DNA of 64,000 nucleotides from Lentzea pudingi (GTDB lineage: Bacteria > Actinomycetota > Actinomycetes > Mycobacteriales > Pseudonocardiaceae), in the NCBI RefSeq assembly GCF_014646255.1, contig NZ_BMNC01000005.1, positions 461,446-525,445 of the forward strand. The letters run 5' to 3'. Under the pieces are notes generated by a model. It worked only from the letters and a program-made list of their open reading frames with translations, was not told the DNA's origin and did not search any database. Made by a program: the position numbers and the translations under genes. Below, piece after piece: positions 25,521 through 33,949 of this stretch (its first letter is position 1; the number at the start of each line of letters is the position of its first letter).

Positions 25521-26720
25521 TCAGCCCAGTTCGGCCACCGCCCGGACCAGGTCGTCCATCTCGACCGCGTTCGTGTAGTGCGCCAGCCCGATGCGGATGG
25601 CGCCGCCGATCTCGCCGACGCCCAGCACCGAGAACACGCCGTACTGGCCAGGGTCGGCGAACGCGCAGACACCCCGGGACGCGAGGTGTTCGACGCCGTC
25701 CTCCGCCTTGACCCCGGCGATCGAGAACGCCAGCGCGGGCACCCGTCGCATGGCGTCGCCGATCACCATCACGTGCCGCAGCGAGCGCAGTTCGTTGATC
25801 AGATTAGCGAGCAGCCCGGCCTGGTACGCCTTCACGGATCCCAGCGACGTCAACACCCGCTCACGGCGCGTGCCGGACGCCGCGTCGTCGAGGTCCGCGA
25901 GGTACTCGACGGACGCAACGAGCCCGGCGAGCATCGGATACGCGTGCGGGCCGAGCTCCAGTCGTTCAGGGCCGCGCGCCATCGGGTCGACCGAGACCGA
26001 CGGCAGCCGCTCCAGCACCGACGGGTCGCGGAACACCAGCGCACCGACGGGCGGACCACCCCACTGACCAGCGGAAAGAGCCACGACGTCGGCACCCATG
26101 CCAACGATGTCCAACGGCACGAACGGCGCCGCGGACGAGGCGTCGACCACCATCAGCGAGCCGTGCGCGCGTGCCACCGCGGAGATCTTGCCCAGGTCCG
26201 GCCGCGTGCCGACGACACCGGACGCCGCCGTGATGGCGATCAGCTTCGTGCGGTCGGTGACGAGCTCGTCGAACTGCCAGCTCGGCAGCTCGCACGTCTC
26301 GATGTCGATCTCCGCCCATTTGACCGCGCTGCCGGTCCGCTGAGTCGCACGCAACCACGGTGCGATGTTCGCCGGGTGGTCCAAGCGGGAAACCAGGACC
26401 TCGTCGCCCATGAACCAGTCGTCGGTCATCGCATCGGCGAGGCGTTGCAACAACACGGCCGAGGAGGGACCGAGAACGACTCCGGCGGGGTCGCCCCCGA
26501 CCAGGTCCGCGACGGACCTGCGGGCGGCGTCCACGATGCCCTGCGCCCGCTGGGACGCGGGGAAGATGCCTCCTGGCCCGGAGACCGGGGCGCGCAGCGC
26601 GGTGGAGACGGCGGTGGCGACCTGTTCGGGCACCTGCATGCCGGCGGGTGCGTCGAGGTGTACCCAGCCGTCGCCGAGCGCGGGGAAGAGCCCTCGTACC
26701 CGTGCGACGTCGAACGCCAT
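25521..26720 (-). CDS. Class V aminotransferase-like / cysteine desulfurase-like protein lacking the PLP lysine
   Basis: A 399-residue fold-type-I protein from ATG 26720; a TACGGT box 7 bases upstream suggests a leaderless message. It has the class V landmarks: LDAPAGMQVP at the start, LVSRLDHPANIAPW, VVDASSAAPF (cofactor Asp 193) and a C-terminal small domain. At the place of the Schiff-base lysine (usual S-x-H-K) it has SAGQWGGPP, with Gln 219. Actinobacterial relatives next to bpa, such as Rv3778c as I recall it, also read without Lys here, so this may be a family trait and the protein may not be an aminotransferase at all. Confidence 0.8.
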   Translation of the reverse strand: MAFDVARVRGLFPALGDGWVHLDAPAGMQVPEQVATAVSTALRAPVSGPGGIFPASQRAQGIVDAARRSVADLVGGDPAGVVLGPSSAVLLQRLADAMTDDWFMGDEVLVSRLDHPANIAPWLRATQRTGSAVKWAEIDIETCELPSWQFDELVTDRTKLIAITAASGVVGTRPDLGKISAVARAHGSLMVVDASSAAPFVPLDIVGMGADVVALSAGQWGGPPVGALVFRDPSVLERLPSVSVDPMARGPERLELGPHAYPMLAGLVASVEYLADLDDAASGTRRERVLTSLGSVKAYQAGLLANLINELRSLRHVMVIGDAMRRVPALAFSIAGVKAEDGVEHLASRGVCAFADPGQYGVFSVLGVGEIGGAIRIGLAHYTNAVEMDDLVRAVAELG

Positions 26721-26727
26721 GAGTAAC

Positions 26728-26733
26728 ACCGTA
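26728..26733 (-). promoter_or_regulatory. -10 element for the aminotransferase-like gene
   Basis: On the minus strand TACGGT lies 7 bases before ATG 26720; no Shine-Dalgarno sequence is present. Confidence 0.5.
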
Positions 26734-26811
26734 CGTAGGCGAGCAAACACGGCGACGACCAGCCCCACCCCGATTGGTTTCGAAAACGTGAATCACGCGA
26801 GGATGGAGACC

Positions 26812-27288
26812 ATGAACCAGGAGCAGCCCGTCGTAATCGTCGGCGGCCAGGACGGCGACATCGCCGACCTCGTCGAACAGCCGGCCAAGGTCATGCGGAT
26901 CGGCACGATGATCAAGCAGCTGCTGGAGGAGGTCCGCGCGGCACCTCTGGACGAGGCCAGCCGCAACCGTCTCAAGGAGATCCACAAGCGGTCGATCGAG
27001 GAGCTCGAGGACGGCCTCGCGCCGGAGCTGCGCGACGAGCTGGAGCGCCTCTCGCTGCCGTTCACCGAGGAGGGCACCCCGTCCGACGCCGAGCTGCGGA
27101 TCGCCCAGGCCCAGCTCGTCGGCTGGCTCGAGGGCCTCTTCCACGGCATCCAGACCGCGTTGTTCGCCCAGCAGATGGCGGCGCGCGCCCAGCTGGAGCA
27201 GATGCGCGGCCGCGCGTTGCCCGCCGGCAGCGGCGGCGAAGGTAACGAAGGCGGAACAACAGGCAAAGGGACGGGTCAGTACCTCTAG
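26812..27288 (+). CDS. bpa: Bacterial proteasome activator Bpa (PafE)
   Basis: A 158-residue protein that forms a ring docking on the 20S proteasome and opens its gate without ATP. The core is nearly the canonical sequence: DLVEQPAKVMRIGTMIKQ, LDEASRNRLKEIH, ELEDGLAPELRDEL, LRIAQAQLVGWLEGLFHGIQ and TALFAQQMAARAQLEQM. The C-terminus GQYL is the gate-opening motif. Start ATG 26812 has GGAG at 5 bases; in-frame ATG 26803 is possible. It is divergent from the aminotransferase-like gene and precedes the galactan export genes, as in mycobacteria. Confidence 0.94.
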   Translation: MNQEQPVVIVGGQDGDIADLVEQPAKVMRIGTMIKQLLEEVRAAPLDEASRNRLKEIHKRSIEELEDGLAPELRDELERLSLPFTEEGTPSDAELRIAQAQLVGWLEGLFHGIQTALFAQQMAARAQLEQMRGRALPAGSGGEGNEGGTTGKGTGQYL

Positions 27289-27346
27289 CTGAACCGGGCG
27301 GGTTTGGCTCTACGATGCGCGCTGACCGTTCTGGAGAGGAGCCCTC

Positions 27347-28177
27347 GTGCTCGACAAAGTCCGCAAAGGCCTGCAGGCCAAGGAGCTTCGTCACAAGCTT
27401 CGTGTCAAGGCCATCGAACTCATCCAGGACGCCCTGAAGCCGCAGCAGGAGCAGATCGCCCGCATCCAGGTCCAGCTGGACGGGCTGCGCGACGAGGTCG
27501 CCCAGCAGGCGAACCGGATCGTCGACCACACCGTCGGCCACGAGGTGCGGGCCCGCCGCGACATCGTGTTCGCGGCGGACCGGGAAGCCTCGTCGCAGAG
27601 CGCTCAGTTCGTGCACAAGAACATGCCGCGGGTCCCGCACTTCGGCTCGCCGCACGAGACCCTCGAGTTCGCGCTGGCACAGGCACCCGAGGCCGGCATG
27701 GCGCTCGAGTTCGGCGTCTACACCGGCGGCACGCTCAAGATCATCGCGAACGCCCGCGAGGGTTCCGGCGTCTACGGCTTCGACTCCTTCGAGGGCCTGC
27801 CGGAGAACTGGCGCAACGGGTTCCCCGCCGGCACGTTCACGATGGACGGCCTGCCGGACGTGCCGGGCGCCGAGCTCGTCGCCGGGTGGTTCGACGAGAC
27901 GCTGCCGAAGTTCCTCGCCGACCACGAGGGCCCCGTGACGTTCCTGCACGTCGACTGCGACCTGTACTCGTCCACCAAGACCGTTCTCGACCTGGTCGGA
28001 CCGCGCCTGGTCGAGGGCAGCATCATCGTCTTCGACGAGTACTTCAACTACCCGCAGTGGCAGGAGCACGAGCACAAGGCCTGGCTGGAGCACGTCGCCG
28101 CGCACGGCGTCGAGTTCGACTACCTCGGGTACACCTACGACCACGAACAGGTCATCGTCAAAGTGATCAAGGTCTGA
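27347..28177 (+). CDS. TylF/macrocin O-methyltransferase-like protein
   Basis: A 276-residue SAM methyltransferase from GTG 27347 with GGAGAGGAG upstream. Residues about 1-70 are a coiled-coil (PQQEQIARIQVQLDGLRDEV region), and the rest is the TylF-like domain: LEFGVYTGGTL (glycine loop), VYGFDSFEGLPE, LHVDCDLYSST (metal-binding Asp pair) and FDEYFNYPQW. TylF enzymes methylate sugar hydroxyls, so a glycan or glycolipid acceptor in the envelope is a reasonable guess. Placed between bpa and wzm, within the polysaccharide cluster. Confidence 0.8.
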   Translation: MLDKVRKGLQAKELRHKLRVKAIELIQDALKPQQEQIARIQVQLDGLRDEVAQQANRIVDHTVGHEVRARRDIVFAADREASSQSAQFVHKNMPRVPHFGSPHETLEFALAQAPEAGMALEFGVYTGGTLKIIANAREGSGVYGFDSFEGLPENWRNGFPAGTFTMDGLPDVPGAELVAGWFDETLPKFLADHEGPVTFLHVDCDLYSSTKTVLDLVGPRLVEGSIIVFDEYFNYPQWQEHEHKAWLEHVAAHGVEFDYLGYTYDHEQVIVKVIKV

Positions 28178-28222
28178 CCGCACCGTGACCGACCGGTGAG
28201 CATGCCGCTCATCGGTCGCCGG

Positions 28223-28228
28223 TACGCT
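28223..28228 (+). promoter_or_regulatory. -10 element for wzm
   Basis: TACGCT lies 8 bases before GTG 28237; no Shine-Dalgarno sequence is visible. Confidence 0.45.
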
Positions 28229-28236
28229 CAGTCCTC

Positions 28237-29157
28237 GTGCAAGCCACCAGTACGCTCGACCAAGCAGAGGCGCCCCCTGCCGTCAAGTCGCGCAGCTTCA
28301 AACGCGCGTTCGCTGACGTGCGGGAGGCGTGGGACCACCGTGAGCTGTGGGGCCACCTCGGCTGGCAGGACATCAAGCAGCGCTACCGCCGTTCGGTCAT
28401 CGGGCCGTTGTGGATCACGATCTCGATGGGCACCACGGCGCTGGCGCTGGGCTTGCTGTACTCGGTGCTGCTCGGCGCGGAACTGCCGGCCTTCCTGCCG
28501 TACATCACCGCGGGCTTCATCGTCTGGAACTTCATCCTCGGCTGCATCACCGAGGGCACGGACGTGTTCATCGCGAACGAGGGGCTGATCAAGCACCTGC
28601 CGGCGCCGATCACCGTCCACGTGATGCGCATGGTGTGGCGCCAGATCCTGTTCCTGCTGCACAACCTCGTGATCTACGTGATCGTCATGCTGATCTTCTT
28701 CGGCACGCTCTCCGAGCCGTACCGGATGACCGAGAACGGCCCGCTCCAGCCCGGACTGAGCTGGACGATCGCGCTGGCCATCCCCGGCTTCGTCCTGCTG
28801 GCGGTCAACGCCGTGTGGGTCTCGTTGCTGTTCGGTGTCATCAGCACGCGCTTCCGCGACATCCCGCCGGTCGTGAACAGCTTCATCAACCTGGTGTTCT
28901 TCATGACGCCGATCGTCTGGGACGCGAGCATCCTGACGAAGGTCGTCAAGGGCGACCCCGAAGACGGTGCCTGGCGCATGTGGATCGCGGAGCTGAACCC
29001 GGTGTACCACTTCGTCGAGATCGTCCGCGCCCCGCTGCTCGGTCACACCGTCGACTGGCACCACTGGGCGGTCGTCGGCGGCTTCACCGTGGTCGGCTGG
29101 ATGCTCGCACTGGTCATCCTGCGCAACTACCGCGCCCGCGTTTCCTACTGGGTCTAG
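28237..29157 (+). CDS. wzm: Galactan ABC exporter, permease subunit
   Basis: A 306-residue ABC-2 type permease of the Wzm group (as Rv3783). The cytoplasmic leader (AWDHRELWGHLGWQDIKQRYRRSVIGPLW) carries the R-x-x-GPLW element typical of lipid-linked polysaccharide exporters. Six hydrophobic segments follow, with ISTRFRDIPPVV and the loop FFMTPIVWD near the C-terminus. Together with the ATPase 16 bases downstream it would move polyprenyl-diphosphate-linked galactan from inside to outside, before arabinose is added. The start GTG 28237 is leaderless by the TACGCT box. Confidence 0.92.
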   Translation: MQATSTLDQAEAPPAVKSRSFKRAFADVREAWDHRELWGHLGWQDIKQRYRRSVIGPLWITISMGTTALALGLLYSVLLGAELPAFLPYITAGFIVWNFILGCITEGTDVFIANEGLIKHLPAPITVHVMRMVWRQILFLLHNLVIYVIVMLIFFGTLSEPYRMTENGPLQPGLSWTIALAIPGFVLLAVNAVWVSLLFGVISTRFRDIPPVVNSFINLVFFMTPIVWDASILTKVVKGDPEDGAWRMWIAELNPVYHFVEIVRAPLLGHTVDWHHWAVVGGFTVVGWMLALVILRNYRARVSYWV

Positions 29158-29173
29158 AGGAGGTCGACACCCC

Positions 29174-29974
29174 ATGGTCAGCATCGACGTCTGGAACGCA
29201 TCGGTCGACTTCCCGATCTTCGACGCGAAGTCGAGGTCGCTGAAGAAGCTCGCGCTCGGCAAGGTCGGCGGCAAGATCGGCTCAGAGGGCCGCGTACCGA
29301 TCATCGAAGCCCTGCACGACATCACGCTGTCGATCAAGGACGGCGACCGCGTCGGCCTGGTCGGCCACAACGGCGCCGGCAAGTCGACGCTGCTGCGCCT
29401 GCTGGCGGGCATCTACGAGCCCACCCGCGGCCAGTCGCGCATCGTCGGCAAGGTGGCGCCGGTCTTCGACCTCGGCGTCGGCATGGACCCGGAGATCTCC
29501 GGGTACGAGAACATCATGATCCGCGGCCTGTTCCTCGGCATGAGCCGCAAGCAGATGGAATCCCGCGTCGACGACATCGCGCAGTTCACCGAGCTCGGTG
29601 ACTACCTGCAGATGCCGCTGCGCACGTACTCGACGGGCATGCGCGTCCGGTTGGCCCTCGGCGTGGTCACGTCGATCAACCCGGAGATCCTGCTGCTCGA
29701 CGAGGGCATCGGCGCGGTGGACGCGGCGTTCATGGCGAAGGCGCGCGACCGCCTCAAGAACCTGGTCGCCCGTTCTGGTCTTCTGGTGTTCGCGACGCAT
29801 TCCGACGAATTCCTCGCGGAGTTCTGCGACAAGGCGATCTGGATGGACGAGGGCCACGTCAAGATGTTCGGAAGCCTTCGCGAGGTGCTGACCGCGTACA
29901 AGGGCTTCGACCCCTTCGAGCGCATGCACCCGCACGAGGAAACCCCCGTCCTCAGCGGAAACGGTGGCGAGTAG
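29174..29974 (+). CDS. wzt: Galactan ABC exporter, ATPase subunit
   Basis: A 266-residue ATPase of the Wzt group (as Rv3781). GAGGAGG lies about 10 bases before ATG 29174. It has Walker A GHNGAGKST, the Q-loop/AGIYEPTRG block, signature STGMRVRL (a variant of LSGGQ, as usual in Wzt) and Walker B EILLLDEGIGAVD with the switch histidine FATHSDEF. There is no C-terminal carbohydrate-binding extension. It energises Wzm. Confidence 0.93.
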   Translation: MVSIDVWNASVDFPIFDAKSRSLKKLALGKVGGKIGSEGRVPIIEALHDITLSIKDGDRVGLVGHNGAGKSTLLRLLAGIYEPTRGQSRIVGKVAPVFDLGVGMDPEISGYENIMIRGLFLGMSRKQMESRVDDIAQFTELGDYLQMPLRTYSTGMRVRLALGVVTSINPEILLLDEGIGAVDAAFMAKARDRLKNLVARSGLLVFATHSDEFLAEFCDKAIWMDEGHVKMFGSLREVLTAYKGFDPFERMHPHEETPVLSGNGGE

Positions 29975-29977
29975 AGC

Positions 29978-30880
29978 ATGAACCCCGAGGCACTGCCCAA
30001 GGGCTCCGTCGTGGCGGTGGTGGTCACCCGCCACCGCAGGGAGCTGCTGGCCGAGTCGTTGAAGGCCCTGGCGACCCAGACGCGCGTTCCCGACCACCTG
30101 GTCGTCGTCGACAACGGTCCCGACCAGCCGGTCGGCGACCTGGTCGAGCAGTGCCCGCTGCCCACCACGTACCTGCCGTCGCACCGCAACCTGGGCGGCG
30201 CCGGCGGCTTCGCGCTGGGCATCCTGCACGCGCTGTCCCTCGGCGCGGAGTGGGTGTGGCTGGCCGACGACGACGGCCGCCCGGCCGACGAGAACGTGCT
30301 GGCCGTGCTGCTGGAGGAGGCGGAACGGCGGAAGCTCGCCGAGATCTCCCCCGTCGTCACGAACATCGACAACCCGGACAAGCTCGCGTTCCCGCTGCGC
30401 CGCGGCCTGACCTGGAAGCGCTCGGCCGCCGAACTCGGCACCGACTTCCTGCCGGGGATCGCCTCGCTGTTCAACGGGGCGCTGTTCCGGGCCTCGACAC
30501 TGGAAGTCGTCGGTGTGCCGGACTTCCGGCTCTTCTTCCGCGGCGACGAGGTCGAGATCCACCGGCGGCTGATCCGCTCCGGGCTGCCGTTCGGCACGTC
30601 GCTGCGGGTCGCGTACGTGCACCCGGACGGCACCGACGAGTTCAAGCCGATGCTGGGCGGCAGGTTCCACGCCCAGGACCCGGAGAACCCGATCAAGCGG
30701 TACTACACCTACCGCAACCGCGGGTACCTGCTGTCGCAGCCGGGCATGCGCAAGATCGGTGCTCTCGAGGTGCTCCGGTTCGGGCTGTACTTCCTGGCCG
30801 TGAAACGGGATCCGAAGGCGTTCTTCGAGTGGATCAAGCTCGTGCGCCTCGGTCGGCAGGAGCGCTTCTTCCGCAAGTGA
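29978..30880 (+). CDS. glfT1: Galactofuranosyltransferase GlfT1
   Basis: A 300-residue GT2 enzyme that adds the first galactofuranose residues to the rhamnosyl-GlcNAc-PP-decaprenyl primer (as Rv3782). ATG 29978 is 3 bases after wzt. Landmarks are VVVTRHRRELLAESLKAL (nucleotide-binding strand), LPSHRNLGGAGGFALG, WLADDDG (DDD at 97-99), FLPGIASLFNGALF, FRGDEVE and the C-terminal YRNRGYLL and FGLYFL segment. All the acidic residues are in place. Confidence 0.92.
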   Translation: MNPEALPKGSVVAVVVTRHRRELLAESLKALATQTRVPDHLVVVDNGPDQPVGDLVEQCPLPTTYLPSHRNLGGAGGFALGILHALSLGAEWVWLADDDGRPADENVLAVLLEEAERRKLAEISPVVTNIDNPDKLAFPLRRGLTWKRSAAELGTDFLPGIASLFNGALFRASTLEVVGVPDFRLFFRGDEVEIHRRLIRSGLPFGTSLRVAYVHPDGTDEFKPMLGGRFHAQDPENPIKRYYTYRNRGYLLSQPGMRKIGALEVLRFGLYFLAVKRDPKAFFEWIKLVRLGRQERFFRK

Positions 30881-30965
30881 TCTGCTGGGGGCGGGATCGC
30901 TCGGAGCGGACCGCCCTCAGCCCGTCACCGCAACGCGGTTCGCCGAACGGCATGAGCGAACTCGT

Positions 30966-30997
30966 CGCGCACTTCGAGTAACCACTCGCGCACTTCG
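30966..30997. repeat. Paired 11-bp direct repeats upstream of the sugar importer operon
   Basis: CGCGCACTTCG occurs at 30966-30976 and 30987-30997, 21 bases apart (two helical turns), about 25 bases upstream of GTG 31022. This could be an operator or activator site. Confidence 0.4.
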
Positions 30998-31021
30998 CGT
31001 GATCGGAGTAAGACGGGATGA

Positions 31022-32251
31022 GTGATCTCCCGACGCAGACTTCTTTCACTCGCCGGCGCGAGCGCGCTGCTCGCGGCGTGCGGTTCGAACACCGGCCGAG
31101 GCGACGACGGCCAGGCCCTCAAGCAGTGGTACCACGCGTACGGCGAGCCCGGCGTGCAGCAGGCCGTCGAGCGTTATGCCAAGGCGTACGCGAAGACTCC
31201 GGTCGACGTGCAGTGGAACCCCGGCGACTACGATTCCAAGCTCGCGACGAGCCTGCTGTCCGGCGGCGGGCCGGACGTCTTCGAGTCCACCCCGCAGCTC
31301 AGCTCGGTCAGGGCGGGCCAGCTGGTGCCGCTCGACGACGTCTTCGGTGACGCCAAGTCCGACTTCTCCGAGTCGATCCTCGCGACGCACACCGTCGACG
31401 GGAAGATCTACGGTGTACCGCAGGCCGTGGACATGCAGATGTTGTTCTACCGCAAGAGCTTCTTCACGCAGGCCGGAGTCCAGCCACCGTCCACCGTGGA
31501 CGAGCTGGTCGACGCGGCGCGACGCCTCACCACGGGTTCGGTCAAGGGCCTCTTCGCCGGCAACGACGGCGGTGGCGGCGTGCTGGGCGGGCCCGCGCTG
31601 TGGTCGGCGGGCCTCGACTACGTGCGGGACCGCCAGGTCGGGTTCGACGATCCCCTTGCGGCCACGGCGGTCGGCAAGCTCCGCGAGCTCTACACCAGCG
31701 GCAGCCTGCTGCTGGGAGCGGTGAAGGACTGGGCGGAGCCGGACGCGTTCGTCCAGGGCCTGGTCGCCATGCAGTGGACCGGGTTGTGGGCGGTGCCGGC
31801 GGTCGTCAAGGCGCTGGGCGACGACTTCGGCGTGTTGCCGTTCCCCGCTCTGAGCAGCAGCGGAAAGCCCAGCGTGCCGGTCGGGGCGTTCGGCGCGATG
31901 GTCAACGCCAAGTCGAAGCGGATCGACGAGGCCAAGGACTTCGTGAAGTGGCTGTGGATCGAGAAGACCGACTACCAGGAGGACTTCAACCTCAGCTACG
32001 GCTTCCACATCCCGCCTCGCAAGAGCATCTCGGAGAAGGCCTCGAAGCTGACCTCGAGGCCGGCGGCCGACGCGGTGAAGTTCGTGCGGGACAACGCAAA
32101 GGCGTCCAACCCGCCGGACTGGACCTCGGTGATGCGCACGGCGTTCAACGACGCCGTGTCGCGGGTGGTCCGGGACGGCGCTCCCGCCGACGCCGAGCTG
32201 AAGGCCGCCGCGGGCGTTGCCCGTGACGAGCTGAAGCGCCTGTACGGATGA
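31022..32251 (+). CDS. ABC sugar transporter, substrate-binding lipoprotein
   Basis: A 409-residue extracytoplasmic binding protein of the carbohydrate (CUT1) type, from GTG 31022. The lipobox LLAAC gives a lipid-modified Cys near residue 20, after a twin-arginine-like SRRRLLSLAG leader. The rest shows QWNPGDYDSKLATSLLSGGGPDVF, YGVPQAVDMQMLFYRKSFF and GAFGAMVNAKSKRIDEA, typical of solute-binding family 1. It starts a three-gene operon (4-base overlaps). The substrate is unknown, and no dedicated ATPase is nearby. Confidence 0.9.
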   Translation: MISRRRLLSLAGASALLAACGSNTGRGDDGQALKQWYHAYGEPGVQQAVERYAKAYAKTPVDVQWNPGDYDSKLATSLLSGGGPDVFESTPQLSSVRAGQLVPLDDVFGDAKSDFSESILATHTVDGKIYGVPQAVDMQMLFYRKSFFTQAGVQPPSTVDELVDAARRLTTGSVKGLFAGNDGGGGVLGGPALWSAGLDYVRDRQVGFDDPLAATAVGKLRELYTSGSLLLGAVKDWAEPDAFVQGLVAMQWTGLWAVPAVVKALGDDFGVLPFPALSSSGKPSVPVGAFGAMVNAKSKRIDEAKDFVKWLWIEKTDYQEDFNLSYGFHIPPRKSISEKASKLTSRPAADAVKFVRDNAKASNPPDWTSVMRTAFNDAVSRVVRDGAPADAELKAAAGVARDELKRLYG

Positions 32252-33123
32252 GGAACGGACGCGCGTTCTGGCTGTTCGTCGGGCCGTTCGCCGCCGGGCT
32301 GCTGGTCTTCGTGTACGTGCCGATCGGCTGGAGCCTGTTGCTGTCGTTCTTCGACGCGCGCAACACGGTGACGCCGACGGAGTTCGTGGGGCTGCGCAAC
32401 TACGCGGACATGCTGACCGACGGGCCGTTCCTGAGCAGCCTCGGCACGTTCAGCGTGTTCGCGGCGTTCATCGTGCCGCTGACGTTCGTGCTGGCTCTGG
32501 CGTTGGCGTTGCTGGTCAGCCAGATCAGCTTCATGCAGGCGTTCTTCCGGTCGGTGTTCTTCCTGCCGACGGCGTGCTCGTACGTCGTGGCGTCGCTGGT
32601 GTGGAAGCTGTCGATCTTCAACGGCCTGCGGTCCGGTCTCGCGAACACGGTGCTGGGCTGGTTCGGCGCGGATCCGGTGGCGTGGACGGTCTCCACGTCA
32701 CCGCCCTGGTACTGGCTCGTGCTCGTGACGCTGCGGCTCTGGTTGCAGCTCGGGTTCTACATGATCCTGTTCATCGCCGGCCTGCAACGGATTCCTGCCG
32801 TGCTGTACGAGGCGGCGGCGTTGGACGGCGCACGGTCGTGGCAGGCGTTCCGGTTCGTCACGCTGCCGCAGCTGCGCACGACGTCGGTCGCGGTGTTGCT
32901 GCTGCTTCTGATCGGTGCGTACCAAGCTTTCGACGAGTTCTACAACGTGCTCGGCACCGACCGCGGCTACCCACCGTTCGCCCGGCCGCCGTTGATCTAC
33001 CTGTACTACACGGCTCTGGGCAGCGGAGGTCAGGACTTCGGGCACGGCAGCGCAGGCGCGGTGATCCTGACGTTGCTGATCGTCGGCGTCACGCTGCTGC
33101 AGGGAAGGGCGGTCCGACGGTGA
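32248..33123 (+). CDS. ABC sugar transporter permease (MalF/UgpA type)
   Basis: A 291-residue inner-membrane protein with six hydrophobic segments, from ATG 32248 (overlaps the lipoprotein stop by 4 bases). The EAA coupling loop reads YEAAALDGARSWQAFRFVTLPQL, binding the ATPase. It is the first of the two permeases of a CUT1 importer. Confidence 0.9.
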   Translation: MRNGRAFWLFVGPFAAGLLVFVYVPIGWSLLLSFFDARNTVTPTEFVGLRNYADMLTDGPFLSSLGTFSVFAAFIVPLTFVLALALALLVSQISFMQAFFRSVFFLPTACSYVVASLVWKLSIFNGLRSGLANTVLGWFGADPVAWTVSTSPPWYWLVLVTLRLWLQLGFYMILFIAGLQRIPAVLYEAAALDGARSWQAFRFVTLPQLRTTSVAVLLLLLIGAYQAFDEFYNVLGTDRGYPPFARPPLIYLYYTALGSGGQDFGHGSAGAVILTLLIVGVTLLQGRAVRR

Positions 33124-33932
33124 AAGCGTTGCGGTATCTCGCTTTGAGCATCGCGGCCGTGTTGTTCCTCGTGCCGTTCTACCTCGTCGTGCGCAACGGG
33201 CTCGTGGCGGAGTCGGAGATCAGCGCTCCGTCGTGGACCTTCCTACCTTCGGCCGTGCGCTGGGAGAACTTCGGCGAGCTGTTCGGCAACCCAGCCGTGC
33301 CGCTGGTGCGGAGCATGGTGAACTCGCTGGTGGTGGCGGTGTTGCAGACGGCTGGGCAGCTGCTGTTGTGCTCGCTGGCCGGCTACGGGCTCGCGCGGAT
33401 CCCGTACCGGTACGCCAACGTGGTGTTCTACTTCGTCGTCGCCACGTTGATGATCCCTGCGGCGGTGACGTTCGTGCCCACGTTCGTCGTCGTGTCGACC
33501 CTGGGGTGGGTCTCGGACCTGCGCGGACTGGTGATCCCCGGGCTGTTCAGCGGATTCACGGCGTTCCTGTTCCGGCAGTACTTCCTGAACTTCCCGCGGG
33601 AACTGGAGGAGGCCGCCCGGATCGACGGTCTCGGGCACTGGGGCACGTTCTGGCGCGTGGTCGTGCCGAACTCGCGCGGGTTCTTCGCGGCGCTCGGCGT
33701 GATCGCGTTCGTGACGTCGTGGAACCAGTTCCTGTGGCCGTTGGTGATCGCCCAGGACCAGGACTCGTGGACGGTGCAGGTGGCGTTGTCGACGTTCCTC
33801 ACGGCTCAGTCGATCAACGTGCACGAGCTGTTCCTGGCGGCGGCGGTCTCCATCACCCCGCTCGTCATCGTGTTCGTGGCGATGCAGCGGTGGCTGGTGC
33901 GCGGGGTGACGGAGACCGGGATCAAGGGCTGA
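33120..33932 (+). CDS. ABC sugar transporter permease (MalG type)
   Basis: A 270-residue membrane protein from GTG 33120, overlapping the preceding stop (GTGA). Six hydrophobic stretches and the EAA loop EEAARIDGLGHWGTFWRVVVP identify the MalG group. Its ATPase is probably a shared MsiK-like protein elsewhere. The gene converges with the GlfT2-like gene, whose stop is 18 bases away. Confidence 0.9.
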   Translation: MKALRYLALSIAAVLFLVPFYLVVRNGLVAESEISAPSWTFLPSAVRWENFGELFGNPAVPLVRSMVNSLVVAVLQTAGQLLLCSLAGYGLARIPYRYANVVFYFVVATLMIPAAVTFVPTFVVVSTLGWVSDLRGLVIPGLFSGFTAFLFRQYFLNFPRELEEAARIDGLGHWGTFWRVVVPNSRGFFAALGVIAFVTSWNQFLWPLVIAQDQDSWTVQVALSTFLTAQSINVHELFLAAAVSITPLVIVFVAMQRWLVRGVTETGIKG

Positions 33933-33949
33933 TGCCCAGGCCACCGGTC

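Noticed and set aside
23955-26726. Plus-strand frame of over 900 codons across the oxidoreductase, methyltransferase and aminotransferase genes
   Set aside because: It crosses genes on both strands and has no domain content; the real genes there have clear motifs and starts.
30925-31122. Small minus-strand frame containing REVREWLLEVRDEF
   Set aside because: It overlaps the clear start of the binding lipoprotein and lies on the paired direct repeats; no ribosome-binding site or known family.
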